Shown one piece after another: positions 14,813 through 14,977 of a stretch of DNA of 14,977 nucleotides (positions are counted from its first letter, which is position 1; every line of letters begins with the position of its first letter). The stretch lies in the NCBI GenBank assembly GCA_029935695.1, contig JAOZJV010000020.1, forward strand, positions 1 through 14,977, given 5' to 3'. The notes beneath the pieces are model-generated. The model saw nothing but the letters and a program-made list of their open reading frames with translations, was not told where the DNA came from and made no database searches. The stretch comes from Candidatus Krumholzibacteriia bacterium (GTDB lineage: Bacteria; Krumholzibacteriota; Krumholzibacteriia; LZORAL124-64-63). Made by a program: the position numbers and the translations under genes.

Positions 14813-14977
14813 ATGCGCTGTTTTGTAACTTTGGTTTTGATTTTCTCTTTAGCCGGTGCAGCCAACGCCACCGACCTGGCCGCCACCCAAACAATCATCA
14901 AAGACAACTCTCACATCGGCATGAACCCCGGCACTCCCGATGGCCGCGAGGGTGGCGAAGACATGACATCCGCCATC
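14813..14977 (+). CDS. Second copy of the secreted PPC-like protein, cut by window end
   Basis: Only the first 55 codons are visible. They align without gaps to the start of the preceding gene: 44 of 55 residues and 147 of 165 bases are the same, counted by hand. The signal peptide (MRCFVTLVLIFSLAGAANA) and the following TDLAATQTIIKDNSHIGMNP are kept, and GGAGG precedes the ATG as in the first copy. Several changes are conservative (F/L, T/S, I/L), as expected of a functional paralog and not a decaying copy. It probably lies on the same transcript as its neighbour. Confidence 0.78.
   Translation, partial: MRCFVTLVLIFSLAGAANATDLAATQTIIKDNSHIGMNPGTPDGREGGEDMTSAI

Overview
This window comes from a Gram-negative bacterium with a GC content in the mid-fifties by eye. 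It carries an Mla/MCE outer-membrane lipid-transport operon, a sigma-54 activator and secreted multi-cysteine beta-sandwich proteins. I cannot name the species. The two secreted proteins at the right end combine a PPC-like domain, a second domain with a DTDW motif and a short aromatic-x-x-I-K-x-L-Y-R tail. From memory this combination recalls uncultured lineages such as Krumholzibacteriota or Eisenbacteria-type groups; this is a low-confidence inference. No mobile element, CRISPR array, tRNA or rRNA was seen.

Layout: (1) 1-4557, minus strand: dnaB, an MBL-fold hydrolase and mlaE-mlaF-mlaD, closely spaced, with mlaD cut by the left edge. (2) 4558-4869: a gene-free region with three perfect 9-bp DnaA boxes and several near matches, all in one orientation, beside an AT-rich stretch. 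It looks like a replication origin or a DnaA-controlled region. (3) 4870-7153, plus strand: a SAM-dependent methyltransferase overlapping an SLC13/DASS-type transporter by 8 nt. (4) 7145-7977: a lower-GC pocket with a small receiver-like gene (minus) preceded by about 215 nt of five successive hairpins. Their imperfect pairs become G-U pairs on the minus strand, so this is a candidate leader RNA or small RNA. (5) 7978-13457, minus strand: a housekeeping cluster in the order yicC, gmk, rpoZ, coaBC, family-4 uracil-DNA glycosylase, sigma-54 response regulator, with gaps of 1-9 nt except for 168 nt before rpoZ. (6) 13458-13687: a divergent promoter region with eight G-runs on the plus strand. (7) 13688-14977, plus strand: two tandem paralogous secreted proteins, the second cut by the right edge.

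How the genes relate: yicC-gmk-rpoZ-coaBC is a familiar bacterial grouping (RNA turnover, GMP kinase, RNA polymerase omega subunit, coenzyme A synthesis), here extended by a DNA-repair glycosylase and an orphan NtrC-type activator. The main points for follow-up are the DnaA-box cluster next to dnaB, the five-hairpin RNA, the G-run tract in front of yicC and the tandem secreted family.
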